A DNA stretch of 64,000 nucleotides from the NCBI RefSeq assembly GCF_028368975.1, contig NZ_JAQNDM010000002.1:7124425-7188424 (forward strand), in the 5' to 3' direction. Both the position numbers and the translations under genes were made by a program. Below, piece after piece: positions 54,201 to 59,386 of the stretch. Below the pieces are notes generated by a model. The model worked only from the letters and a program-made list of their open reading frames with translations, had not been told where the DNA came from and ran no database searches. Within the stretch, counting starts at the first letter, position 1, and every line of letters begins with the position of its first letter. The stretch is from Stigmatella ashevillena. Its GTDB lineage: Bacteria; Myxococcota; Myxococcia; Myxococcales; Myxococcaceae.

Positions 54201-55646
54201 GTCAAGCTGCGCGGCTATCGCATCGAACTCGGTGAGGTCGAAGCAGCGCTTGCCCGCCATCCGGCCGTGAGAGACGCGGTCGCGCTGGTGCGGGGCGCGA
54301 GCGGGGATGCCCGCCTGGTGGCTTTCGTGGTGCCCAAGGCGGGTGCGAAGCGGCCCGAGGCTTCCGAGCTTCGGAGCTTCGTGGAGCAGCAGCTCGCGGC
54401 CCACATGATCCCCGGACAGTTCGTCCTCCTGGAATCGCTGCCCCTGGCGCCCAACGGCAAGGTGGACTTCCGCGCCCTTGCCGCGATGGAGATTGCCGAG
54501 GAGCGCGCCGCCTCACGCGGCGGCCTCCCGCGCGACGCCCTGGAACTGGAGCTTGTGCGGCTGTTCGAGGAGATTCTCGGTGTCCCATCTGTGGGGATCC
54601 ACGACAGCTTCTTCGAGCTCGGCGGTCACTCCTTGCTCGCGCTCAAGCTGAAGCTCGCGGTCGAGAAGCGGTTCAATCGCCCGCTCCCCTTGGTCTCCTT
54701 GTTCCGGCACCCGGCGCCCGCGCAGCTCGCGGAACTCCTTCGGGGCGGTCCCTCGGCGGAGTCTCCGCTGGTTCCGCTCACGCCGTCTGCCCGCGCGCTC
54801 CTGGGCGCTGGAGCCTCGGGAAGCGGGCCTCGCCGCGCCCCCACGCTCTTTCTGGTTCCGGGAGGTGGCTCCACGCCGTTCTATCTCCTCTCCCTGGCAC
54901 GACACCTGGAGGGCGCCGCAGTGTTCGGCCTCCAGCCACGCGGGCTTGATGGAGAAGCCCCGCCCTACGAGACGGTCGAGGACATGGCCGCCGGGTACGC
55001 GGATGCGATCCTCGCTGTCCAGCCCGAGGGGCCCTACTTCGTGGGGGGCCACTCCATGGGAGGACAGATCGCCTATGAGATCGCGCAGGAGCTCAAGGCG
55101 CGGGGCCATGAAATCGGCCTCGTGGCGCTCCTGGACACCCTGGCGCCCTTCCCGGAGGCGACGCGGCCGGTGGGAGCGGGCTGGGACACCGCGCAATGGC
55201 TGGTTCACCTCGCAGGCATCATGGAGGGCTTCTTCAACGCCAAGATCGGTCTCGAGCTGGGCGAGGTGAGTGCCATGAGTGAGGCCGAGCGCCTCAATGC
55301 CTTCGTGGTGCGCTTGCAGTCCGCGGGAATCCTGCCCGCTGGCGCACAGCCAAGCCATGTGTTGGGGATCCTCAACGTCGCGCGGGCCCATGACGCGATG
55401 AACTACCAACCCCGCCGCAGACAGCAGGTCCCCCTCGCGGTGTTCCGCGCGGAGGACAGGGACGGGTCTGTTCCGCCAGAGCTCAAGGCGCTCTTCGCGG
55501 AAGACACGCTCGGTTGGAGCCGCTTCACGCGGGGGCCCAGCACGGCCTACCGCGTCCCAGGGTCGCACATGACGCTGATTCGAGAGCCCCATACCGCGGT
55601 CCTCGCCAAGCACCTGTGGGCGAGCCTCACCGGGAATCACTCCTGA
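42240..55646 (+). CDS. mchC: MchC-like NRPS, modules 3-6 with thioesterase; module 4 dead
   Basis: A 4468-residue NRPS: C-A-PCP / C-A*-PCP* / C-A-PCP / C-A-PCP-TE. Module 3: C3 HH144-145xxxDG, the type that accepts a D-residue donor; A3 code D-V-M-F-I-G-I-V-A (Asp655), no match known to me; PCP Ser999. Module 4 is degenerate and described separately. Module 5: C5 HHAVGDH (2226-2232), A5 code D-V-W-V-L-A-A-I-I (Asp2745), PCP Ser3087. Module 6: C6 HH3271-3272xxxDG, A6 code D-A-W-Q-C-G-L-I-E (Asp3779), near the known Gln code; PCP Ser4131. TE: Ser4272 in GHSMGG and a likely catalytic His4443. The TE should release the chain by attack of the Thr hydroxyl. The order and the dead module fit the S-type myxochromide synthetase. 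GAGAGGA precedes the ATG. Confidence 0.93.
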   Translation: MDSIDAIADIYELAPMQHGMLFHSLLDPSAAMYVEQLSCEVRGNLPIERWKQAWQHMLERHAILRSAFLWEGLEKPVQVVAAEAEVPWHVEDLRHLGEEEQQRRVSSFLREDSLRSFDLSAAPLLRCALLRLGEDRYRFVWTYHHLLLDGWCFSIVLREALEFFDGGAEALPPPPRPYRDYISWLQEQDPARAESFWRENLRGFEQPTPLPFTEHQQARVSAGNVQPEVSWHVPQEFVARLGEFAKKHRLTLNTLLQGAWSLVLARTAGTDDVVFGVTVSGRPAELAGAESIVGLFINTVPLRGRLTAGVPVGSFLSSLQTQQRAIEAYGYSSLADIQTWSDAPRDRPLFESLLVFENFPLDRSTLLKRSGFTVSEIESQGGTSFPLALMAIPGEQLELRLMFDEGRFTRAAVERIMRLIEVALSSLITAKRIDEIDLLDEAARGSLREWSQNPRTYELNEPVHALIAGVARRSPDATALVGADGRRLTYRELDEHAERVAWRLRQLGIEREARIGVGIGKSVELIVGMLGVLKAGGAYLPLDLNYPADRLAYLVRDASPSAILNVGVDPIPDTHIPRIDVSQVMAGEKAPADFVPEPVLMENLAYAIYTSGSTGAPKGVLVSHRNMMNLVSWYVEDARLTAEDRVTQACSTTFDVSVMDIWPTLVTGAALYLVSPELLLSPAELPRWLTERQMTVSFLPTPIAEAALALKWPESSKLRLMITGGDRLHVFPPPDVRFQLMNIYGPAETTVASTATIFEPGIQEGLPSIGRPIANDRIYILDRTQRPVAPGVLGELYIGGIGVSRGYLNRPELTATRFVPDPFSGEPGARMYASGDLAHFLPDGNLAFHGRLDRQVQVRGVRVELGEIEATLAEHPGVSAAAVVSEAHQQNGDVRLIAFAACAAPNPPDATALTEHLSKKLPDAFLPRRIIIIGELPLTPNGKVDYIKLEAHAKELQDRKERVAPRTPHEEILAGIWSAVLGRDQVGVEDDFFALGGHSLKATQVIARAREAFGVELPVRAIFERRTIALLAEAVSGQGNAAALIPRIDLSGDVHLAPGQESLWFIDALGGSSAAYNVPLVMHLNGALDLSAVTQAVSLLVERHEALRTTFQEQLGTPVQRIHAAPASVLSCEEVTDEVLEQRVAEEIATPFTLTTGPLFRARLFRVGPGTHTLVFNLHHIVVDAWSLGVMLREFCTAYSVLSGGGVPELPTLPIRYADWAEWQRQRLMAGRLEEGLGYWRQTLRGAPLLLTLPADRARPTRQSFRGKTHAFVVDAEIGRRLGALSRNSGASLFMTLLSAFAAYLGRLSGQDDLVIGSPSANRDRSETEGVIGYFLNTIALRMDLSGDPSFTELLQRVRKVALDGFVYQDIPFEKVVASLELPRALAHNPLFQVMFALQGQSGGEIQLPGVRATLPAAESPTSKFDLTLFVEPRADDAFACLLEYNTDIFDEDRIRRMATHLVRVLEAVAEEPELRISEVPLLAPEERQLIAQLSQPGRPYDGRTLLELFERQVEKTPDAAALEHRGEVRTYRQLRHEAGLLADRLAALEAGPDVRVGVCLDRSIPALVSVLAVLKAGATYVPLDPTESPERLRSTLGDAKARILITEKKYRDLSTLQSIESIVVDGGAAPAVKAPRPRVEPHHLACVLYASGSGGEPKGVAMPHRALINLVAWHTLQPRPLRTLQYALPNTGTSLQEIFSTWCSGGTLVLAGDANRLAPRALVQLLEEARIQRLFLPAGVLHPLAREAVNSTRPLPGLEEIIAAGEQLRITESIRGWFGASKKTLRSQYTLAEVYVAAAHELTGSPESWPGLPPIGLPIPNTAVHLLDTHHLPVPIGVPGEIYISGACLAEGYLSRPELTAERFVELSVDPPVRAFLTGDLGRLSQDGTLEFLGRADEQILVRGIHVEPGEVERALCAHPGILDAVAVAVGDPSREQRLVAYITPETARAEELPAFLSARIPEYMVPSQFVVLPALPRTPGGKVDRRALPAPGQPGRGGAATGPRTAMEELVAQAFEQVLGRSPVGLHEDFFQLGGNPRLALQAVARISAAVSAEVRVSDLLKNPAVASLSRVLNERHGLRTQSLSGLEHAPESDRMPLSFSQERFWFLEQLYPGTAVHNLSMALRLRGVLDTGALIESLSGIIQRHPVLGMRFIERDGSVWQEPRGQGEVPFELAVPGPVSAEELRRLLVEEAAHPFDLANGPLFRTRLFRLDDREHVLVATMHHAVGDHTSLRVFARELSQLYSARASGRTAQLPKLSIDYLRYAREQRRYLQGEALEERLGYWKQTLSGAPGALGLPADRMRPPRPSFRGATQRLALSRGLSRGLETLSHRLGVAGLEVLLSGFAAYLARITGQEDIVIGLPVTHREREEFKPLIGRFEGALPIRVNLASNPTFEELIARVRYATLGAYAHQEVPLEKIVEAVDAERDLSQTPLFQVMLALHDAPEGRVNLPALSLEPLSLELGTAKFDLALIFEPVAGELTGVIEYSADLFDPDRIERMAGHILTIFEDAVAYPGKRLSELLLLPEEERRTVSALAKGRVLPPARQVPVHKLVEEHALRTPDSIALELGGAVLTYGELNERANRAAHQLMAFGAGPEKLVALAVPRSFELIIGLLAIWKAGAAYVPLDLSYPKARLDTIFEDSGARLLVSTHSAEAKWRVPHARTLWLDEPAGSGLSSNPDSEVRMENAAYVIYTSGSTGQPKGVTLEHRGLANVIEMQRHELAADSSCVMLQFSSISFDVSVWEIVMALANGGRLVLAPADTLLAGEELAKVLLNHRVTHMVLPPTSYVALPSDREYPSLRQLLSAGEALPPEVVNTWAKPGVQFVNAYGPTEVTIISTLGQCKQGDPGAPTIGRPALNLEGYVLDSHGELLPIGVPGELHLGGIGVARGYLNREELTRQKFIPHPFKPSERLYRSGDLVRWRKDGNLEYLGRIDHQVKLRGYRIELGEIEAVLATHAGVAKAVVIVHAAGASGGVKLLVAYVVPAGPVDAHAIRDHARKRLPEFMVPSEIILMEELPLTSSGKVDKKRLPPPRLEEHEARASFEAPRTPTEQTLAALWEELLERRPIGTGDNFFQLGGHSLLAAQVMSRVRRTFGVEVPLSAIFEHPTLAALASVIAAKEAAPQLPPLVRLEGTGDRPLSFAQERLRFLAEFEGDSAAYNIPLAISVRGKLHEDAMSRSLKRVVDRHQPLRTRFPLVEGQPVARLIEGDLPLVTEDLRRSGAPSLDARLREESSRPFSLESGPVVRAHLFKTAEQEHVLLVVMHHIVSDGWSFGVMMRELSAIYAAEVRGEKLELPALPIQYADYAAWQRSWLDGHVRDQQLAYWRRVLAGAPAVLELPTDRPRPTVRSHRGGVEPLELDHGAVQALTALCRQEGVTSYMALLAAFGAYLGRVSGQDDVVIGSPFAGRRIAETEPLIGFFVNTLPLRVDLGGDPSFLELVQRVRRQVISAHENQDVPFEKLVEVLKPERALGTSPIFQVMLAFQQTRSEELELPGLEVKPVSIPTGTAKFDLTLSLGETAQGVQGWLEYDLDLFDAQRVQAMVRQLTGFIARLANAPGAKLSEAELLSAEERVKLTPSAPEEMPRLPAVHEVIAAQAKKNPSAIAVEAEEGSLSYGELEARAGAIAHELVRRGVTPGTLVAIAVERSLGMMVGLLGILKAGCAYVPLDPAYPRERLAFMLKDSGARVVITQEHLAPMFPDAEVLVLGAAKQGSFEPRSGALAYCLFTSGSTGQPKGVLIEHSSLANHMEWMSEALPLGPEDRVLQRTSLSFDASVWELFAPLMAGARLVLAPHGLGADTEHLTRVLRERGITVLQLVPSLLTALVEEPGLAGVSTLRRVCVGGEPLPSATVKKLFSLCNVEVWNLYGPTEATIEALAHRCLPEAVGAHGAVEPIGLPIHRMQALILDGKLRPVPDGLPGELYLSGPGLARGYLNRPELTESRFIEHSFPGGPRLRMYRTGDIVRRLADGTILFTGRADRQVKLRGYRIELGEVEAALARHPAVRDAVALVRGASGDARLVAFVVPKAGAKRPEASELRSFVEQQLAAHMIPGQFVLLESLPLAPNGKVDFRALAAMEIAEERAASRGGLPRDALELELVRLFEEILGVPSVGIHDSFFELGGHSLLALKLKLAVEKRFNRPLPLVSLFRHPAPAQLAELLRGGPSAESPLVPLTPSARALLGAGASGSGPRRAPTLFLVPGGGSTPFYLLSLARHLEGAAVFGLQPRGLDGEAPPYETVEDMAAGYADAILAVQPEGPYFVGGHSMGGQIAYEIAQELKARGHEIGLVALLDTLAPFPEATRPVGAGWDTAQWLVHLAGIMEGFFNAKIGLELGEVSAMSEAERLNAFVVRLQSAGILPAGAQPSHVLGILNVARAHDAMNYQPRRRQQVPLAVFRAEDRDGSVPPELKALFAEDTLGWSRFTRGPSTAYRVPGSHMTLIREPHTAVLAKHLWASLTGNHS
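45378..48480 (+). other. Degenerate module 4 of MchC (inactive A and PCP domains, proline relic)
   Basis: This part of mchC encodes C4, A4 and PCP4. The PCP core reads LGGNP where active carriers read LGG[HD]S: the phosphopantetheine serine is Pro2039 (codon 48354-48356). In A4 the substrate-amine Asp is Gly1693 (codon 47316-47318), the A5 core is QYTLAE (1789-1794) instead of xYGPTE, and the A3 core is YASGSGGEPKG. The remaining selectivity residues read (G)-T-Q-F-I-A-Q-V-A, which keeps Q, F, I, A and V of the known proline code D-V-Q-F-I-A-H-V-V. C4 keeps its histidines (HHIVVDA, 1179-1185). The reading frame is intact throughout, so the module is made but must be skipped. Confidence 0.88.
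49201..49224 (+). repeat. In-frame 12-bp tandem duplication in C5 of mchC
   Basis: The unit CTCAGCCGCGGG occurs twice head to tail and encodes LSRG-LSRG. The duplication adds four residues to a surface segment of the C5 domain and keeps the frame. Confidence 0.8.
49609..49638 (+). repeat. In-frame 15-bp tandem duplication in C5 of mchC
   Basis: The unit CGCTCAGCCTGGAGC occurs twice head to tail and encodes a repeated LSLE segment (LSLEPLSLELG). It lies just before the TAKFDL motif of the C domain and keeps the frame. Confidence 0.8.
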
Positions 55647-55649
55647 CCG

Positions 55650-56258
55650 ATGAGCATCCTGGTTCTGCTCAGGCTCGTGCACTTTGTCGCCGTGGTGGTG
55701 TTCCTGGGCGACATCGCGGTGACTGCCGTCTGGAGATTGCTCGCGGACCGGACCCGGGAGCCCCGGGTCATCGTCTATGCCCTGCGTCTGGTCCTGTTCA
55801 CCGACAAGTATCTGCTGATGCCGAGCGTCCTGGTGCTCGTCATCACGGGGTTCCTGAGCGCCTACCTTCAGAACATCCCGCTCTGGTCGAACCCCTTCTA
55901 TGCGGTGGCGCAGATCCTCTTCATGGCGTCCGGCGTGCTCTGGAACCTCGTGCTCCGTCCTGTTCAGAGCCGCCAGTTGGCCCTCGCCGAGTCCCTGGGT
56001 GCCTCGGAAGAGCACTTCGCTGACTACTTGCTGCTCACGAAGAAGTGGCTCCGCTGGGGCATCCTGACGATGGTGTGCGCCTTCGGGTCCATGGTCCTGA
56101 TGGTGTTGGGCTCAGAGCGCGGGAGGGGCCTCGTCCAGTCCCGCGACGCCCAGGCGCTCATTGCGTCTCCGCAGGGGATTCAGGAACGCGCCCACCTCCA
56201 GGGCCAGCCTCGGTCCTCCCCGGTCCCGGGGGATGATGTGGTAGCCCTCCTGGAGTGA
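55650..56258 (+). CDS. DUF2269-like integral membrane protein
   Basis: This 202-residue protein begins 3 bases after the mchC stop, so it is probably transcribed with the synthetase genes. It has four membrane helices: about 5-25 (LLRLVHFVAVVVFLGDIAV), about 53-73, about 84-105 (FYAVAQILFMASGVLWNLVL) and about 132-150 (WGILTMVCAFGSMVLMVLG). This is the pattern of the DUF2269 family, for which no function is known. The last 50 residues (after GSERGRG) are hydrophilic and lie over the 3' end of the opposite-strand hydrolase gene, so the natural protein may have been shorter in ancestors. It could be linked to export or self-protection for the lipopeptide, but only by position. Confidence 0.7.
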   Translation: MSILVLLRLVHFVAVVVFLGDIAVTAVWRLLADRTREPRVIVYALRLVLFTDKYLLMPSVLVLVITGFLSAYLQNIPLWSNPFYAVAQILFMASGVLWNLVLRPVQSRQLALAESLGASEEHFADYLLLTKKWLRWGILTMVCAFGSMVLMVLGSERGRGLVQSRDAQALIASPQGIQERAHLQGQPRSSPVPGDDVVALLE

Positions 56259-56951
56259 CAGCATCCGCACCGAGGCGGCCCCGGTGAGGTGGCGGGCCAG
56301 CCACTGTCCGCCCTCGGGGTCCACCACGTGGTCCTGCTGGGCCACCGCCACCAGGGTGGGGCAGCGCACGAGCGGGGCCTGCGCGAGGGCGGATGCCTGG
56401 AGCGTCCACAAGTCATTCAGGCGCGCGCTGGGAAAGGCCGGCAGGATGGGGGCCTCCGCGAGGGCCACGGGATCGCTCAAGTCCGTGCTGTCCTTGAGCA
56501 CCCAGGGCTTCATCCACTCCAGCAGGCCGGTGTGCCGCAGCCCCTTGAGCAAGGCCATGGTGGGCCCCTTGAAGCGCGCCGCGGGGGCGATGAGCACCAG
56601 CCCGCGTACCAGCTGAGGAAACTGGGCCGCGAGCCCCAGGGCCAGCAGCGCTCCCATGGACAGTCCCGCGACGAACACCCGCCGGAAACCGGTGAGGGAG
56701 CGCAGGGACTCGGCTGCGGCCTGCTCCCAGTCCCGGTGATTCACCTCCAGCAGGGCCTCGGGGGTGGTGCCGTGGCCGGGGAGGCGAGGCGCCTTCACGT
56801 ACATTCCCTGCGCCGCCAAGGCCTCGCCCAGGGGGAGCATCTCCCAGGGGCTGCCGGTGAACCCATGCAACAGCAGACAGGCGTCGTCGCCTCGGCCCAG
56901 CTCGAAGGGGGCGGTTTTTCCGGTATCCATCCAGCGTCCGTGCGCGTTCAC
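56112..56951 (-). CDS. Alpha/beta hydrolase (carboxylesterase / monoacylglycerol lipase type)
   Basis: A 279-residue serine hydrolase with a GTG start at 56951; an ATG at residue 8 is an alternative. The oxyanion segment LLLHGFTGSPWEM, the nucleophile elbow GLSMGA, the acid in QQDHVVDP and the terminal His in GYHIIPRD form a complete triad. The sequence resembles the Est30-like carboxylesterases and monoglyceride lipases, which hydrolyse short acyl esters. No signal peptide is present, so it is cytoplasmic. It is convergent with the DUF2269-like gene and overlaps it by 147 bases. A role in cutting the lipopeptide ester cannot be excluded, but general lipid turnover is the default view. Confidence 0.88.
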   Translation of the reverse strand: MNAHGRWMDTGKTAPFELGRGDDACLLLHGFTGSPWEMLPLGEALAAQGMYVKAPRLPGHGTTPEALLEVNHRDWEQAAAESLRSLTGFRRVFVAGLSMGALLALGLAAQFPQLVRGLVLIAPAARFKGPTMALLKGLRHTGLLEWMKPWVLKDSTDLSDPVALAEAPILPAFPSARLNDLWTLQASALAQAPLVRCPTLVAVAQQDHVVDPEGGQWLARHLTGAASVRMLSLQEGYHIIPRDRGGPRLALEVGAFLNPLRRRNERLGVAGLDEAPPAL

Positions 56952-57099
56952 ATGGGAACGCTAGTCACGATAGCGCTGAAACGTTATGCCCTGTGACTTT
57001 TGTCAGACACTCCTCACCCGTGTCTGGCTGCGTCACGTTCAGGGCCCTCTTGACGCGTAGCGCTGGCCTCCCGGCGCGGTCCATCGCAGACTTGAGCAC

Positions 57100-57858
57100 G
57101 TGTATTCCTTCCTCCCCCTGCTCCTCGTGGTGTTGATGGCCTCGGCCGCTTCGGCCGCCTGCCCGGAGGATGGTGTGCAGGTGTTTCCCCGGCCGGGGGC
57201 CGTCCTTCCCACCAACACGCGCCTGCTGCTCGAAGGGGTCGGCAAGGCGCGGGGGCTGGTGGCGGAGTTGCCGGGCAAGACGGTGCGCCTTCAAACGGGA
57301 GGCCACGAGGTGCGCGCGCGCATTCAGCGGGGGTGGACGAGCACCCTGGGCCGCTCCACCGTCGTCCTCAAGCTCGAGGGGCTCCTGTTGCCAGACAAGG
57401 TCTACATCCTGCGGCTGGATGACGTGCTGCCGGGGACGGTGGCGCTGCTCAACGGCTCCGGGCCCATGACGCTGCCCGAGTGGCGCTCCGGCAAGGGGCC
57501 CGACAAAACGGCGCCGCACTGGCTCAAGCGCCCGGCGGTCTCCGAGGGCTTCTCGCGCCGCAACGAACAGGGGACCACACGCTACATCCGGCTGACCCTG
57601 GACGCGCGCGAAGAGAGCCCCACCTATATGGTGGTGACGCTGACGCGCAAACGCTCGGGGGCGACGGCCCAGCACTATGTGGTGCCGGTGGTGAATGGCA
57701 CGGCCATGCTCGGCCACGAGCCGTGCAGCGGGGCCTTCGCCTTCGAGGATGGGAAGAGCTACCGGGCGCGGGTGGAAGTCTTTGATGCGGCGGGCAACCT
57801 GGCCCCGGCGGTGCCCCCGATGGACTTCGAGGCGCCTGCTGCGCCTCCGGGTGGATAG
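57100..57858 (+). CDS. Secreted protein of unknown function
   Basis: A 252-residue protein with a GTG start and a clear Sec signal peptide (SFLPLLLVVLMASAASA, cut before ACPEDG). The mature part looks like two immunoglobulin-like or fibronectin-like beta-sandwich units: one around residues 30-115 (VFPRPGAVLPTNTRLLLEG ... YILRL) and one around residues 145-240 (YIRLTLDAREESPTYMVVTL ... RVEVFDAAGNLA). Two Cys residues, one near the mature start and one in GHEPCSGAF, could form a disulfide. I do not know the family. It lies 8 bases before hemF and may share its promoter, though no functional link is evident. Confidence 0.7.
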   Translation: MYSFLPLLLVVLMASAASAACPEDGVQVFPRPGAVLPTNTRLLLEGVGKARGLVAELPGKTVRLQTGGHEVRARIQRGWTSTLGRSTVVLKLEGLLLPDKVYILRLDDVLPGTVALLNGSGPMTLPEWRSGKGPDKTAPHWLKRPAVSEGFSRRNEQGTTRYIRLTLDAREESPTYMVVTLTRKRSGATAQHYVVPVVNGTAMLGHEPCSGAFAFEDGKSYRARVEVFDAAGNLAPAVPPMDFEAPAAPPGG

Positions 57859-57866
57859 GAGGGTCG

Positions 57867-58790
57867 ATGACGTTGGACGTGGAGAAGGTGGAGCAGCTGA
57901 AGGTGCGGATGGCGGAGTTCATCCGGCAACTGCAGGACGAGATCTGCGCGGGGCTGGAGAAGCTGGAGGGCAAGGCGCGCTTCCGGGAGGATGCCTGGAC
58001 GCGTGCGGGTGGCGGCGGCGGGCGCTCGCGGGTGCTGGAAGGTGGCGCGGTGCTGGAGAAGGCCGGGGTGAACACCTCGGTGGTGTACGGCCAGTTGGAG
58101 GAGGCCTTTGCCCACAAGCTTCAGGGGCAGGGGCTTCAGTTCTGGGCCGGAGGGCTGTCGCTGGTGCTCCATCCGCGCAACCCGCACGTGCCCACCGTTC
58201 ACGCCAACTTCCGCTTCATCCACCAGGGGCCCAAGGCGTGGTTCGGGGGCGGCGCGGACCTGACGCCCTACTACCTCTATGACGAGGACGCGGTGCACTT
58301 CCACCGGACGTTGAAGGCGGTGTGCGACCGGTATGATCCGGCCTACTACCCGCTCTTCAAGAGCACCTGTGACAAGTACTTCTACCTGCGCCACCGGGAG
58401 GAGTGCCGTGGGGTGGGCGGGCTGTTCTTCGAGGACCTGGGCGGGCAGGATCTGGAGCGCGAGCTGGCGTTCGTGATGGAGGCGGGCCGCGCGTTCCTGC
58501 CGGCGTACCTGCCCATCGCCGAGCGCCGCAAGGACACCGCCTCCACCGAGCCGCAGCGCTTCTGGCAGGAGGTCCGCCGTGGGCGCTACGTGGAGTTCAA
58601 CCTCGTGTATGACCGGGGCACGGTGTTCGGTCTGGAGACGAAGGGGCGCACGGAATCCATCCTCATGTCGCTGCCGCCCCAGGTTCGGTGGCTCTATGAC
58701 CACCACCCGGTGCCTGGCAGCGAGGAGGCGCGGTTGCTCGACGTGCTGCGAACCCCTCGGGACTGGGCCGCTGGAGGCCAGGAAAGGTAA
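57867..58790 (+). CDS. hemF: Oxygen-dependent coproporphyrinogen III oxidase
   Basis: A 307-residue enzyme of the HemF family at its normal length. It converts coproporphyrinogen III to protoporphyrinogen IX with O2 in haem synthesis. Family blocks are all present: GGGGGRSRVLEGG near the N-terminus, VHANFRFI with the conserved His/Asn/Arg, WFGGGADLTPYYL, HFHRTLKAVCD, HREECRGVGGLFFEDL, and YDRGTVFGLETKGRTESIL near the end. The GAGG ribosome site lies 4-5 bases before the ATG. No other haem genes are beside it. A pilin-like gene follows 9 bases later. Confidence 0.96.
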   Translation: MTLDVEKVEQLKVRMAEFIRQLQDEICAGLEKLEGKARFREDAWTRAGGGGGRSRVLEGGAVLEKAGVNTSVVYGQLEEAFAHKLQGQGLQFWAGGLSLVLHPRNPHVPTVHANFRFIHQGPKAWFGGGADLTPYYLYDEDAVHFHRTLKAVCDRYDPAYYPLFKSTCDKYFYLRHREECRGVGGLFFEDLGGQDLERELAFVMEAGRAFLPAYLPIAERRKDTASTEPQRFWQEVRRGRYVEFNLVYDRGTVFGLETKGRTESILMSLPPQVRWLYDHHPVPGSEEARLLDVLRTPRDWAAGGQER

Positions 58791-58799
58791 GGAGTGCCC

Positions 58800-59336
58800 G
58801 TGAAGACGACGCAGGACGGTCCGCGCCGGAGGCCGGGAAGGACGCTGGCGCTCGTGCTCGCGGTGCTGGCCGGGGTGCCGTTGCTGGCAGCAGGAGGGGT
58901 CTTTCTGTACCTGATGGGGAAGCGGGCCCAGGCGCCGGATCCGGACAACGCGCTGCGCGTCGAGGCAGGGAGGGACACGGCCCCCGCCGAAGAGGCTCGC
59001 ATCAACGTGCTGGCCTTGTGCGATGCGGTGCAGATGTACCGCGCCGAGCACGGCGCCTTCCTGTCGGCAGGGCCCACCCCTCTGGAGGTTCCCCGGGGCG
59101 GCCAGGCGGTGTCCTTTCCGCACGATGAGGCCTTCGAGAAGTTGGGGTTCGCCCCGGGAACGGCCGTCCGTTTCCAATACCAGGTGGCGATTCAGGAGAA
59201 CCCGGTAGGGGAGGCGGAGGTGACCTGCTACGCGCGAGGAGACCTCGACGGAGACGGCCAGAACGCCGTCTACCGGGTGATGTTGGACGCCAACGGGATG
59301 ACGTCTCCCGTCGAAGTGGAGCGGGAAGGCGAGTAA
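58800..59336 (+). CDS. Membrane-anchored pilin-like protein without prepilin motif
   Basis: I prefer the GTG at 58800, since AAGGAG lies about 5 bases upstream, over the GTG at 58794, which overlaps that site; the product is 178 residues. A basic N-terminus and one membrane helix (LALVLAVLAGVPLLAAGGVFLYL) are followed by a small domain. In it, EEARINVLALCDAVQMYRAEHG resembles the alpha1-C helix of type IV pilins, and CYARGDLDGDGQNAVYRVML resembles their C-terminal strands. The G|FxxxE processing site is absent, so it would remain in the inner membrane. It may assist pilus or secretion pseudopilus assembly, but this is inference. It is probably in the hemF transcript. Confidence 0.65.
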   Translation: MKTTQDGPRRRPGRTLALVLAVLAGVPLLAAGGVFLYLMGKRAQAPDPDNALRVEAGRDTAPAEEARINVLALCDAVQMYRAEHGAFLSAGPTPLEVPRGGQAVSFPHDEAFEKLGFAPGTAVRFQYQVAIQENPVGEAEVTCYARGDLDGDGQNAVYRVMLDANGMTSPVEVEREGE

Positions 59337-59386
59337 CCGCAAGCCCGGCGCGCAACTTACCGGCTCATCCGCCGAGAATTCGAGAG

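Noticed and set aside
26518-55646. Calling the PKS-NRPS locus an undescribed system.
   Set aside because: Domain order, the Thr code with N-methyltransferase, the terminal Gln-like code, the iterative PKS and the dead proline module all match the known myxochromide S pathway.
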